Origin: Ustulina deusta
Taxonomy: Eukaryota > Ascomycota > Sordariomycetes > Xylariales > Xylariaceae
Reading direction: 5' to 3'
DNA: 64,000 nt
NCBI GenBank assembly: GCA_023159155.1
Contig: JAJNNX010000066.1
Location: forward strand, 245,150-309,149
Shown here: piece after piece, positions 22,383-35,159 of the stretch
Numbering within the stretch: position 1 is the stretch's first letter
Layout of the letters: each line of letters starts with the position of its first letter
Notes under the pieces: generated by a model
What the model saw: the letters and a program-made list of their open reading frames with translations, nothing else
What the model was told of the DNA's origin: nothing
The model's database searches: none
Translations under genes and position numbers: made by a program

Positions 22383-24425
22383 TTATAAAAGGTTTGCTGT
22401 AGTAATCTTAGGTATATAGGTTTTATGTTTGGCTATATTAAGCGTTGGCATAAGATTTTAATTAGCATAACTAGGCTGAAGCTTTGCAATTAAAGTTTTA
22501 ATATATTCGGACTTATTTTTTTTAGCCTACTGCTTGTCCTTGCAAATTTTTGCTTCTTTTTTAAAAAGTACCGCTTTAAAATGTGCAGTATTTTTGTTAA
22601 GCTTAGCTTGGTTAATAGTATCTATAAGTGTTTTTTTACGTAAGGCAGCATTATTAGACTAGCTTTTAAACTTGTTAATAATCCTATATTTTTTAGTTTA
22701 GTAGGAATAGGACGTAAATATATTTTTTTCTTTTTTAATATATTTAGGCCAGCCAGTAAGCTTAGTAGCTATAGCAGCGTTAACTATAGTTTTAAGGAAA
22801 TAAGCAATAAAACGTAAGCAATATTAAATATAATGTTTATTATTATAATTAATATAAATTAATTTATTGCAGTTGGGCTGGGACTTGTAGTAAGTTCGGT
22901 AGCAAAGTTTGTATTTTGATTTTTATATATTTTTAAAAAAAGATGTAATAGTAGTACGGTTTAAATAGTAGTTTTTGCAATGCATTAACTATTTATTGCT
23001 AGGGTTAGTGCAGCTAGATCTAGCCTATATAATAGTATTGCTAATAGTAAACCAGCTATAATAAGCCTATAATATTATAACTAAACCAAAATTTTATTAT
23101 TTAATAAATTTAAGCTGCTTAATATATATTAGATTAATAATAATAATATTATATTTATTGCTTTATATATTTTAAGCAATATATATAGTAATTATTTTAG
23201 AAATAATCTTAGTAGTTATAAGTATAAATAGTTTTTTATTAATTTTATTGATTTAGATATTATAAGAAGTAATAATACCAATATTTAAGCATTGCTTATT
23301 AGGCTAGCATAAATTAGCTTTAAAAATTAGAATAATAAAATTATAGATATATTTAGTATTAGCCTAATTAATAAAGCTATTTTTATTAGCAAGTTTATTA
23401 TTGTTTTTTTTAATATTTAAAAAAAAAGCTGATCTATTAGCGGCTTTATAAATAATACTTTTAACAAACGTTTAGAATTAAATAATTGTTAAATTGTTAT
23501 AGTTATAAGGATTTTTAAACATAAAACTATTATAAAACTCTATAAATATAAACTATAAAATGCTGCTTTTAATATAATAGTTAATCTTAAAATAGTAGGG
23601 GTAAATAGTGCTTGATTGTTTTATATAAATATCTATTAGAAGCTCAAACTACAATATAAATAGGTTAAAAAAATAAGTGGGCTGATCTGGCTTGCTATAA
23701 TAGTTGCTTACTAAAAAAAAAAGCAGGCAAATTTGCTTATTATTTCTAGCAAGAATACAGACTGCTATATTAACTTATATAAAGGCAATAAGTATACTAG
23801 CTTTAGTTATTTTTTGTTTTTTATTAATAATTAAGACTTATATATTAAGAATAAAACTAATAATAAATAGAACAAAAAAAATATAAATAATAATATTAGC
23901 TTTTTTATATATATGTTTAATAAGTTGTTTATAAAGCTGTTTATATGTTTTTTTGCTTTTTTTTTTTTAAAGGTCAGAATTAAACTTATAGATCTTAAAA
24001 TTAAAAAAAATATGCTAAACAAAAAAGTTTATTTTTTGTTATATTATATATTTATTTATAACCGATTTAATTAATTTAGAGCTTTTTTAAATAGCAGCTC
24101 TTTTATTTTTTATATTAATAGCATTTTATATAAGCTATATAAAAAAATGTTTAAGCTTAAGCAAGTTTATAAAATTTTTAGGCATATATTGCTTGTTTGC
24201 TTTATAAAATATATGCTTTATTGCAGTAGTAATAATTATAGCTTAAATAACTTTAAGTTTAATATTTAGATTATATTTTATTTAGTTTTAATAAATAGTA
24301 CGTGCTATATTGTTTAATTAATAATTATTATTATTAATAATAATAACTTAAATATATTAAAAAGCGGATTAACTATATATAAGTAGGGTATTTATAGGTT
24401 ATATTATAAATGCTATCTATTTAAT
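22383..24425 (-). pseudogene. Unknown long reading frame, C-terminal part, separated from the rest by the nested copia
   Basis: On the minus strand one frame (codon starts congruent with 23879) can be read through about 680 codons with scattered TAA/TAG codons only. It contains a cysteine/histidine cluster near 22,860-23,020 (SSCTNPSNK, MHCKNYY, KLCYRTYYKSQPNCNK) and a Lys-rich tail (NNAALRKKTLIDTINQAK near 22,600-22,650). The same frame continues exactly into 31,779 and beyond when the copia and one copy of its duplication are removed. I recognise no family. It is not retrotransposon gag or pol text that I know. Coding status is inferred from frame continuity, below-chance stop density and varied composition, not from homology. 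Confidence 0.45.
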
Positions 24426-24430
24426 ATAAA

Positions 24431-24732
24431 TATTAAATGGGCTATATACGATATATCGTACGTAAAACAAATAACGCACATGGACAGAATACAATATATT
24501 ATACTATATTATCTATAAAAAAAAAAAAAAAAAAAGAATGTTCGTACAAAGCATAAATCTCTCACATTTATATAAAAACTTATATTATCGTACGAGCTAA
24601 CATAACAAAAAAAAAATAAAGTCCCTTTTGTCCAGCCAAAGTCCAGCTAGCATTTGTACAACAGCCGAGCATAAACTTGCACTCTATACAAATTGCATAA
24701 TAAGGTTATAACTAATGCCAGTTATTCTAATA
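24431..24732 (-). repeat. 3' LTR of the nested copia
   Basis: 302 bp, the left copy. Its outer (left) third retains GC-containing words (ATCGTACGT, ACGCACATGGACAG) that are AT-converted in the other copy. A poly-A run is 2 bp different in length. Confidence 0.92.
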
Positions 24733-25279
24733 CTAGCTATTTTTTTTTTTAGTTATAACTGCTTATTATATAAAAAAAATAAAAAAAGCAACTATATAAC
24801 TACTTAGATATATATATAAAAGTTTAACTACTAGAGAAGCAACTAGGTTAGCAATCTAGTTTATATATATAGCTGCTAGGTTAGTAAATTTTTTTTTTTT
24901 AATAAAATCGTGCAATAATATTGCGAAGCTATTGCTTTAGCTATATAGTTAGTCAAAAACTATAAACTAAACATTACTTAGTAACTATTTAAATTAAAGC
25001 TAAATATTTACTCCTGCCCTGTGCAACAGTAAAGTTTATAATTAGCTAGCTTGTCCGGTTAATAGGCCTTATATAGGCAATTACTAGTTAAAAGCTTTTA
25101 AGGTTGCTTATGTTTAATTAACTAAGCAGGTTATTTATATAAAAAAAAATCAACTAATTAAAAGTCAGGTTAGCTTATATATAAAAAAACTTGCATATAA
25201 AAAAGTATTCAAGTTTTTTGTTGTTTTCTGTTTTTTTATTATTTTCCAAAATCTTTTGCTTTATATATCTACCTATCCT

Positions 25280-25327
<48 letters not shown>
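25280..25327. repeat. (TA)n microsatellite
   Basis: An almost perfect TA dinucleotide run of about 48 bp inside the nested copia. Confidence 0.9.
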
Positions 25328-25331
<4 letters not shown>

Positions 25332-25860
25332 ATAATAAACGCTATTTAGCTTTTTAGTAATAATAATTGTACGCTAAAAATTATTAGCTAGAATAGTAAC
25401 TATTATATAATATTACTACTAATAAACAATCCTAACAATTATTGGCTTATTATAGTGCTATATATTAATATATATATTTATTTTTTTGTTATATATATAT
25501 TTATTTTAGTATATTACTAATATTTTTTGCTTTTTATATATAAACTAATAAAACTTAAATTGCTACTATACTATTAGTTAATATATAGATCCGGGTGCTT
25601 ACTAATATGTTTTTTACATATTTAATTATACTTATTCTCTACTAAAAAGGTTATTTTTATATAGTTTTTATCTAGTTGCGCAGTACTACTATTGTTACAT
25701 ATATAAAAAATGCTTGTATAGTACGTAATAGTTACTTGTTTTATAGCTATTGCTAGATTGTCAGGTTCTAAAGTAATATTTATGTAGTATATGTTTGGCG
25801 TTTATATAGCGCTTAGTATAATTCTTATATTTAAAAAAAAAAAAATAAATTAGTTATATA

Positions 25861-25862
<2 letters not shown>

Positions 25863-25915
<53 letters not shown>
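25863..25915. repeat. Poly-A tract of 53 bases
   Basis: An uninterrupted run of A inside the nested copia, downstream of its RT on the minus strand. The length may be unstable or approximate in the assembly. Confidence 0.85.
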
Positions 25916-25919
<4 letters not shown>

Positions 25920-26999
25920 TGTTTATGTTTGTTTTTTTTTTAAAGTTAATTTATTATATATTGCTTTTATACTTCTAACTTTTTTTTTTTTATAAATACT
26001 ATAGTTATATATAATTTCTTATGTTTTATTAATAAATATTTTTATTTATATAGTTAATTTGTTTATTAATATAAAAGTTTTTAAAGTTTAGTTTAGTATC
26101 TTTTTTATAAATATATTAATTAGATTATTTTTATTATTAATTTATTATACTTTAGAGATTTTTTATTTTTTATATAATTTTTTTAATAATATAATATTAA
26201 TTATTAAGCGTTTTTTTTATATAATACCAAGCTTAATAAAATAATTATATAATAATTTCGAATTAGAACATAAAATAGCTAAAATTAAAAGTAGTTATAA
26301 TATAATTATAATTTTTAAAAATATTATATAAAAAGTAATTGTACTATTAAAACTATTAATTATGCTATATAATTTACTTATAAATATGTTCTTTATTACT
26401 TTTTTATATTTATTTAAATTTTAATATATAATATTTTTTTTAATTTTAAAGTTTAAATTTTTTTTTATATAATGTTTAGTCCTTAATATAATTATAAATC
26501 TAAATTAAAAAGTTATATTTATATTATTTATAAATAACCTGTTTATAAAAATAAATAGTTTTATATAATATAGGTTTATTAATACAAAAGTTAGGCCGTA
26601 ATTCTTATTATCTGTTTGCTACTAGATTTTTTAGTTCAAATTCTTAATATTATATAGTTCAAAATATATAACTTGGGCAGCTATATATAAGTTGTACGCT
26701 ACTTCGGGCTAGCAAATACTACTAATATATGTATTTTTTGCTTATTATAAAACATATTATTATATAAAATTAGTTATATAAAAGTTAATCTAGTCTAGTT
26801 AGTTTGTTTAGCTTTTTTAAATTAAAATAATATTCCTTTTGAACAAAAATATAATTTATCCGCTATTAAACTTTATAAAGTAACCTAATTAAAATATTTT
26901 TTTTAGTTTTGTATAAAACTTAGCTTGCTATAATTTATATTTTTTTTTTTTTAAAAAGCCTAGTAATACAAAACTAAACATATTATTTATTTATAATCT

Positions 27000-27130
27000 A
27001 ATAATACTAAAATTATCTAAAAGTTCTTTAATAAAAAATAAATATAGATTATATATAAAAATAATTATACTAAACTTTTTGTAGTAATATTAATAATATA
27101 TTTTAAACTAGTATAAACCTAATTTAGCAA
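27000..27130 (-). pseudogene. Nested copia reverse transcriptase remnant
   Basis: Minus-strand text GLY-FKIYY-YYKKFSII, FIYNLYLFFI and then DNFSIIRL-INNMFSFVLL corresponds to the conserved fungal copia RT stretch ending in (F)GIVGLQTDDTLIL. The two Asp codons read as Asn, as expected after G-to-A changes on this strand. Confidence 0.75.
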
Positions 27131-30100
27131 GTCTATATAATAGTTATATAATTTATAAAATTATTCCGTTAAAATATTTTAATTTTAGTTCGGATAGCAG
27201 TTATACAAGGATTTTTTTAGCTAATTTATTTTTTAATTGTATATATGCTTATATAATATTTTAAAGTTCGCTTAAAATATTAAAGTTATAAATTAAAAAA
27301 AGTCCTAGTATAAATAATAATCTTTAGCTTATTTGCTAGATTATTAGTAATTAAATAAATATTATTTCTTTTTTAGTATTGTTATAGCTTTATATAATAA
27401 GTTAGAACTTTTTGTATAGTTTAGTTATTTTTTTTTTGATTTTTTATATAAGCTAAGATTTAAAAATATAAATATTGCTATGTTTTATTAGATTATATTT
27501 TATAAATTAAAATATGTTTTATATAATAAAATTATTAATTTTAATAGCGTTAAATTTTTTAAATAAAACTTTAGATATATTAATAATACTATTTTTATAT
27601 AGCTTAACAGCTAGGGTATAGTTCTATTTTTTTTTTAAAATTAAAAATAATTAATTAATTTATTATACAAAAGTTATATAAAATATTATAGCTTTTAAGG
27701 GTTGTCCATGTTTTTTTTATATAATAAAAGCTTAAAAAAGTTATATTTTGTCTTTTTTTTTAGTATATTTATCTAAAATATCTTTTTTAGCTATATAGTA
27801 ATAAAGCTTAATTTATATTTAATAAAAATATATTAAGCTGTTTATTAAATTAATAACTATATTAAAATCTTTAATTAACTTAATCTTATACGGTCTATTC
27901 CAGCCTTTTTTCTTTTGCTATACTATTACTTCGCTATATAAAAGCAATAAAAATATATTATATAAAGCTAGCCCGTTACACTAATTAATCGCATAATTAA
28001 TTTTAACTTTTGCTTTCTTATTATATAATATTTTTATAGCTTTTTTAATTGCCTTAGCTTTTTATATAATATTAAATAAAAAAAGTAAATCTTAATTAAT
28101 TCTAAAATAAGTTCTAAAAACAAAAAAAGTTAATATAAGGCTATTTAGCCTAGCAATATTATTTAAAGCTTTAACTACTATTTAAAAGATTAACTTGTTT
28201 TTTATACAATTATTAATTTTAGTTTTTAGTATATTATATATATAGTAAAAAGGGCCATATATTTTTTTAATCTTGCTAATTACCTAGTACGTTTTAATAA
28301 GTATTGCATAGCACTAAATACTTATAATCCTTGCTTAATTCTAAAATTTTTTAAACAAAAAGTTTATACTTAGGTTATATATAATATAATTAAAAAGTTT
28401 TTAATATATATTAATCTAGCACTTATATAGCGCCTCCCAAGCATTTTATATAAATATTAATTTAAAAAAAGTTACTGCTTAAAAAAATATAGCAGTATTA
28501 ATAATATAAAAAACTTACTTATTATCTATTTATATAGTATTAATTATAACTTTATAATTAAAATTATAATTATTTTTAATTAAAAACTTAAATTATTAAA
28601 GTGCTAGGTTATATAATTAATAATAATAATAAAATTTCTAAATTTTTTCTAAAATTAAATAATTAATATTATATTTTATATAACTAAACATTATATATAG
28701 TCTTTCTATATAAAAATATCCGAATTAATAATATAATTATTATAACTCTGTTTTAGTAAAGTATAGTCCGGCTTTATAAAAGCTTATATTAAAAAATAAA
28801 TATTCCTATTTATATATAATAAGAACAATCTTTCTGTTTTTTCGTATAATAATATTTTTTATATTATTAAAATAAACTTATAAACAATTAGCGTTCTTTA
28901 GCAAAAATAAAAATAGTATTAAGCTATCTAAAATATAATATATTATTATACTAAAAAAATTATCTATTTGTATAGTACCTATAGCAGTAATTATATTACT
29001 ACTGCCAAACTTAATATTTATGCTACCCGGGGTCTAGTTTACTTTTATATAAAAATAAAATCTAAAATAGGCTTCTAATTATACTTTTGTTATTATTAAA
29101 TAATTTAAAACGCCTATATCCTAGAGTTTGCTTTAATACTCTATATAATACTAGTTATTAAAAATAAACTAGTTAAATAGTACGTCTGTTTTATAGTTCT
29201 AAATATTTTTTCTAGTTATATAATAAATAAAAATATTATTTATTAAAAATTAAATAAATTAGCTACTAAATTCCTTATTAAATTTTTTATTATTTTTATC
29301 TAATTTTAAATATCTTTTATATTTTATAAAATATACTAAGAACTCTTTAGATATAAGTTCTACTTTATTAATTATTTTATATAAATTAAAATATTAATTC
29401 TTTATATAAGCCTATTTTTAAAAAATATATTTAGTTAATTAACAACTTTTTTTATAATATATAAAGCATTTCTTGTTTATATAGTAGTTCTAGCCTTTCT
29501 AGTCTTTTTAGTAGTCCTACTATACGCCTAACCTGCTTAATAATCTAAAAAATCTATACTATTAGCCTTTTATATAATAGCCTTAATTATACCTCTTATT
29601 AATAAAGTAAGTATTATTATCTTTTTATATAAAACTTTTTAGTATATTATCTAACGCTATCCAAATATATATTTAAAAATCCAAAAAAAAACTTTTATTT
29701 GTTAGCTTTTAAAATATAAAGGCTATAGCTAGTTCTAGAACTTTTTAGTATATTTATATAATTATTATATTTAGTTAGATTTTTTTTTAGTAACTTGCGC
29801 CAAGTGCTTATTATATTTTTAAAAGCTTATTAATTATAAAATCTAATATTTTATGCAATACTAAATCTAAATATTTTTTATTTATTTATATAAATATAAT
29901 TATAGTCTAATTAGCCTAATACTAACTATAGTTTATATTAGTATTAAAATAAGCATTTATTATATAATAGATTTTATGCCAGGTTTTTTTAGATCCAATC
30001 TAATATATAAAATAATTTTTTATATAACTTTTAAGAATTATTAAAAATATTATATAGTATTAGTTCTTTATAATTCCAAATTATTAGTATATATCTATAA

Positions 30101-31478
30101 ATAAGCATATTTTGTTATATAAAAAGTTATATAGCTTACTTATATAGTTCTTTTTCTTTTTTTATATCTTTTAAAAAATTACATACTTTTTAAAAAAGAT
30201 TATTTTGTTTTATATAATCTTTATAAAAAATAAATCTAAGAATAGATTGCTTGCTATAAAGTCTAGTATTATATAAAAGTATACCTATTGCAATAAAGTC
30301 TAAAAAAAATTATAAACAATAAAGTATTTATATATAAATTAAAAGTTCGGTTTATAACCTACCTTTATTATATGTTTATATATATATTTAAAAATATTTT
30401 AAAATTTAATAATAAATTATATAAATAAATAGGAGGTCTAATCTTTAAAAGTTTGGAATTATATATTCTTTAGAAATCTAGGCTATATAAGTTCTAGTTA
30501 TCTAATCTCTAGTTCTGTTTCTATTTATATAATAAGTATAAAAGCTAAAGTATACTAAAGTATAAAAATAAGTTAAAAAGTAGGCCAAAATTCTTAACTT
30601 AATATAAAAAAAACTAAAAGTTATTGTATAATAAGAATAAAAATAAGTTAAACAACTAATAGTTCTAAAAAATCTTTAATAAGTTCAAATTCTTTTTGTA
30701 TAATTTAAGCAAAGTTTTTTATATATATACCTAGGTTGCTTTGTAGCTATATTTTTTTATATATAATAGCTTTAAAAAGTTTTATATAAATATTTATATA
30801 AAATTATATAAAATGTTTAAGTTCCTATCTTATAAAATTTTTTTTATACATTTTTTAAAATATTTGTTTATTATTAATTATATAGTTATATTCTTTGATT
30901 TAAAAAACTATATATATATTAAAAATTATTTTTAATATTATATCTAAATTAATTAATTAGCCCTAATATTAAAAATTAAATATATTTTTTATATTTTTAG
31001 GGTTAATATTAAGTTTTAAAGCAAGCTTATTATATATAAATTAAAAGTATGCCTTAGCAGCTTTTATAGTTTTATATAATAAGTATAATATTATAATAAA
31101 AAATTAAAAAAAAAATATTATTTAGCTATTATATAATAATATAGTTAGAAATAATATAATTATATATTATTTTTGTTTTTTTTATATAATATTTTTAATA
31201 CTCCTTACGAAAGGTTAATACTTATATATTAAAAATTAAATCTTTTTTACTTTTTTTATAACAAATAAATATATTTAATAACCTATAATATAAAATATTT
31301 ATTTTATTTTATATAATATTACTATTGCTACTTTATAAAAAAGTAATAGTTATATAATAAAGATTTTAAAGTATAATATAAAAACCTATTTAAATAGGTT
31401 TAACTCTATTTTTACTTTTGCTAATCTATAATATATTTCTGTAATTCTTTTTAAAATGCTTTTATAACTACTAATTAG

Positions 31479-31778
31479 TATTAAATGGGTTATATATAAT
31501 ATATTATATATAAAATAAATAATACGTATAAATAAAATATAATATATTATATTATATTATTTATAAAAAAAAAAAAAAAAAAAATGTTTATACAAAACAT
31601 AAGTCTTTTATATTTATATAAAAACTTACGCTATTGTATGAGCTAATATAACAAAAGGAAAATAAAGTCCCCTTTGTCCGGCCGAAGTCCGGCTAGCATC
31701 TATACAACAACCAAGCGTAAACTCGCACTCCGTGCAAGTTACACAATAAGGTTGTAACCAATGCCAGTTATTCCAATA
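31479..31778 (-). repeat. 5' LTR of the nested copia
   Basis: 300 bp, the right copy. Its outer (right) third is less mutated (GTCCGGCCGAAGTCCGGC) than the same stretch in the left copy. Confidence 0.92.
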
Positions 31779-34700
31779 ATAAGGGTTAATAGTAGCTCGC
31801 TTAATAATAGTATTAAGGTATATAACTCCTATATTAGTATTGTTTTAACCGGCCTATATATTAGTATGTATAGTAGTATTGTTCTAACTAGAAACTTGGG
31901 TAGCGCCTATATCCCAAGTAGTAGCTTAGGCAGCGTTATTATTGCTTATAAAATTATTGCCCTAGCTGCTATTATTAAATAACTATGTTAATATTTTTAT
32001 ATTTTAAATAAAAGCTTGAGCAGCGTTATTATTAGCGTTGTTATTATTTGTAAAACTATTGCTCTAGCTACTATTATTAGAAAGCTATATTAGTACTTTT
32101 ATAATATTTAATACTATATTTAATATTAGGTCCTAAGCAAAAAGCTTTTTAAAAAAAACTATAGTAAAAGTCTTGCTGCTTCTAGAATATCTATATATAA
32201 GTTTAATACTAAAAAAGCATTTTTTAATATTATATATAATAATTTTATATTATTTATTATTAAGTTTGGTATAAGCGGCAAAAAAGCAATTAGATTGCTT
32301 TTTAGTAATACTATAGGGTTAATAATAAGTAATTATTTTATATTAAGTAGTAGTTTGGAATAATAATAAGTTTAATTATTAAGCTTTATTTTTATTAATT
32401 TTTTTTTGATTTTTTCAAAATGTAGGAGTTGTGGAATCTGCAAAAAAAAGGGCAACTATAGCTGCCTTATAAGGTAGGGCTATAAAGTAGCAGTATTTGC
32501 TTGCTAGTAAACTTAAAATACAATCTATAAAATAAGCTATAGTAAAAAAGACTTTAAAGTTGTAGTAGTAAATATATTTCTGATTAAAATCTATAGCCCA
32601 AAAGTAGAAAAGTAAAAAATAGTTATTATTATTTTTATTAATAGTTATATTAATAATAATTTTTATTTCTGTTTTTGTAATATTTTTATAAATTGTAGTA
32701 TTAAAAATGATTAAAATGTTAGGGTATAATATGGCTTTTGCAACCTAAGCGAGATATTTCTTGCTACTAAACTATTTAGAAATATTAGGATTAGGGACTT
32801 TAAATAGAACAGGCTTCCTTAAACTTTAGGCAGTGTTTTAAAAAGGATATAAAAAAGCAAAAATAATAAAAGCAACTAGTGCAATATTGTTTTATTTTTT
32901 GTTTAGTTAACAATAAATAGCTGTATATTAAAGTTTATGTTTAACTACTTTAGTAAAAACAGCAAATAGTTTAAAATACTACTATTACGTAACTATATTT
33001 TTAATATATTGTTTATGTTTGTTCTATAGTTTTTAGTATTAAAAGAGAAACTATAGCGTTAAGTTCTTAAGCTATTTATTATAGGCTTTTTTAAGGCCCT
33101 TTAAAACAATTATTAAAATAAACTTAAAGTATTGCTTTATATAACTAAGCATGCAGGATTGTCTGCTTTTATTAATATTATAAGTTATAATATAGGCCTT
33201 TAAAATCTTTTTAATAATTATATTAATAGCTTTAGCTTTGCTAACTTTAGTTTTAGGTAAGTTGTAAAGCTTGTAAGACATATTTACAAATTTAATTTTA
33301 TAAAAACTATTAAGCTAAAGAGCATTAGCTAAGCGGTAGAAATATAACAAAAGAAAAAGCTAGGCAGTAGAATAGCTATAATCTATTATATTATAAAAAA
33401 GTATTGCTAAAGCAGGCATAAGCTGTTATAAAGTAAGTTTTAAAAAGCTGTTCTAATAATAATATTTGTAAGCAATAGTATAAAACAAAAGGATTAATTT
33501 TTTTTGTAAAGTTATAAATATTTAAAAATATTTTTAATGTTTAAAAGCAGCATTTTTATAAAGGACAAGTTTGTTAAATGTGCTAAACTTGCCATTTTTA
33601 GCATTTTGTATAAATAGCTTATATAAAAATATATCTTGTTTTTTATAGCTTTTTATAAAAATACTAATTATTTTTTTATTTTTTTTATTATAATATAGAA
33701 TATTAATTTTAAATTTATATAATAAGTCTAAATTTGCTATAAGTTTGCTAAAAAAGTTAAGTTATTAAATAAAGTTATTAAAAAATATATTAGTAAGCTG
33801 GGCTATATAGTCCAAGTGTAATATGTAATAAATACTATTTATAGCAGCTAAAATGTTTATTATAAACTTAATAAGCAGTATATTATATTTTAGGGCTTTT
33901 AGTAAGTCTTTATAGCTTTGTTTTGCTAGCTAATTATATACTAAGCCCTTGCCTACTTTAGTAATAGTAAGCTTTTAAATAAGGGCTATATAAAAAAAAT
34001 AAATATTTATAAATATTTTGTATATTTTTATAAACTTTATCTAATATTTATAATAAATATAAATATTTTATGTTCTAAATCGGGCGTTATTAACTTTGAT
34101 TGTATTATAGTAAGCTAGCATACAACTTGATTTAAAAAATAATATATAGTTAGGATAATAAAAAAGTATAAGCTAAAGGTTTGTCTACCTAAGTTTTTTT
34201 TGGCCTATTTTACTTTTTAAAGTGCTATAGGTCATAAAATATGCTATAGTAGCTAAAATATATTTGCTTTTATATTTGCTATGCTTATTAATATAAAGTA
34301 CTTATTAAAGTTGTTTTGCAAAATCTATATTATTATTTAGCGCAGGTATAATATTTAAAGTAGGGTTAATAGCTTTAATAAATAGTGTATTGTTGTATAA
34401 AGCGGATTGCTATAAAAGCTCCGGATTGTTTAGGGCATTTACGGGCGAAATAAAAAGATAAGAACATTTAGAACAAAAATAATTATTTTTTATATAACAA
34501 ATAGTATAAATAATACTTTTTATAAGTTTATATTAGGATTTGTAATAGCTAAAGTAACTATAATAAAAGCAGGGACTATTATTATAGTAATTAGAGCAGA
34601 TTATATAATTATGTTCTATGCTACTACATTTGTTATATAAAAAATTCTAATATACCGGATTAATATAGACCTATTTAAAGATATTATTACTAAAAGCTAG

Positions 34701-35159
34701 TTAAACAAGTGTACTATTATATATAAATCAAGTATAATATGCTTTTTTAATATTAATACAAATAAGAACATATTTAATTGGCTTGCGTTTATTATATTAA
34801 GTTTTCTAATACTTAAGCAATTTGGAAATAGTCTCCTGGTTATCTAAAATAAAAATTTTGGCTATAATAATATTAAAAGCAATAGTATTAATCTTGCTAA
34901 GGTTAAGGAAAAGCTAGCAGGTTTTATTTTTTTATAAAAAAAAAAATATAAGCTATCTAGCAAAGTAATTAATATATTTATATTTACTTTAAGCGTAACC
35001 TAGTATATATAGAACTTATTATTAGGTTTAATATTAAAATAAATAGCTAAAGCAGTTTAATATATTGCTTTATTGCTAAAGAAATAGTAGCTAGGTTTAA
35101 TAAAACAAATTATATATATATTATTAGTAAGAAATATAATAATTTATGGCTATTAATAA
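31779..35159 (-). pseudogene. Unknown long reading frame, N-terminal and central part, inside the gypsy downstream of integrase
   Basis: I read this minus-strand frame codon by codon from 35159 to 31779 (about 1,127 codons). Stops are scattered TAA/TAG with two TGA, about 4-5% of codons where sampled, against roughly 10% expected by chance at this base composition. A cysteine/histidine-rich part lies at about 34,500-34,640 (NKCSSIEHNYIICSN, then FCSKCSY). Other readable stretches are KLYNLPKTKVSKAKAI near 33,230-33,280 and FFADSTTPTF near 32,420-32,450. An Asn/Gln/Ser-rich repeat region lies at about 31,860-32,110. It joins in frame to 24425-22383 across the nested copia. Upstream of 35,183 a different frame is open (to 35,416), so an intron or frameshift is likely there. 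No family recognised. Confidence 0.45.
31923..32110. repeat. Two-copy tandem repeat of about 90 bp inside the unknown reading frame
   Basis: Copies start at 31923 and 32013 and share AGCTT-G-GCAGCGTTATTATT, AAA-CTATTGC-CTAGCT and CTATTATTA words. The second copy carries an extra short GTT-rich insert. On the minus strand it encodes Asn/Ser/Gln-rich text (NNNAAQA units). Confidence 0.7.

Larger units (their letters stand above)
24431..31778 (-). mobile_element. RIP-degraded Ty1/copia element nested inside the gypsy (7.3 kb)
   Basis: LTRs at 24431-24732 and 31479-31778 (302 and 300 bp, starting TATTAAATGGG and ending CCAGTTATT(C/T)(C/T)AATA; the terminal TG...CA has become TA...TA). The flanking 5-bp duplication reads ATAAA on the left and ATAAG on the right, a single RIP-type difference. 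The interior reads on the minus strand. A gag zinc-finger remnant KKCFIYYKKSC lies near 29,420-29,475 and an RT segment with YWFK-like, YNLYLFFI and NFSIIRLWINNM text near 27,000-27,130, matching the fungal copia group whose RT carries LQTDDT instead of YVDD. Confidence 0.92.

Noticed and set aside
32421..32475. Plus-strand text CRSCGICKKKGNYSC resembling the terminal zinc knuckle of pogo-type transposases
   Set aside because: No transposase text precedes it on the plus strand, and the minus strand carries the longer coherent frame there; treated as coincidence.
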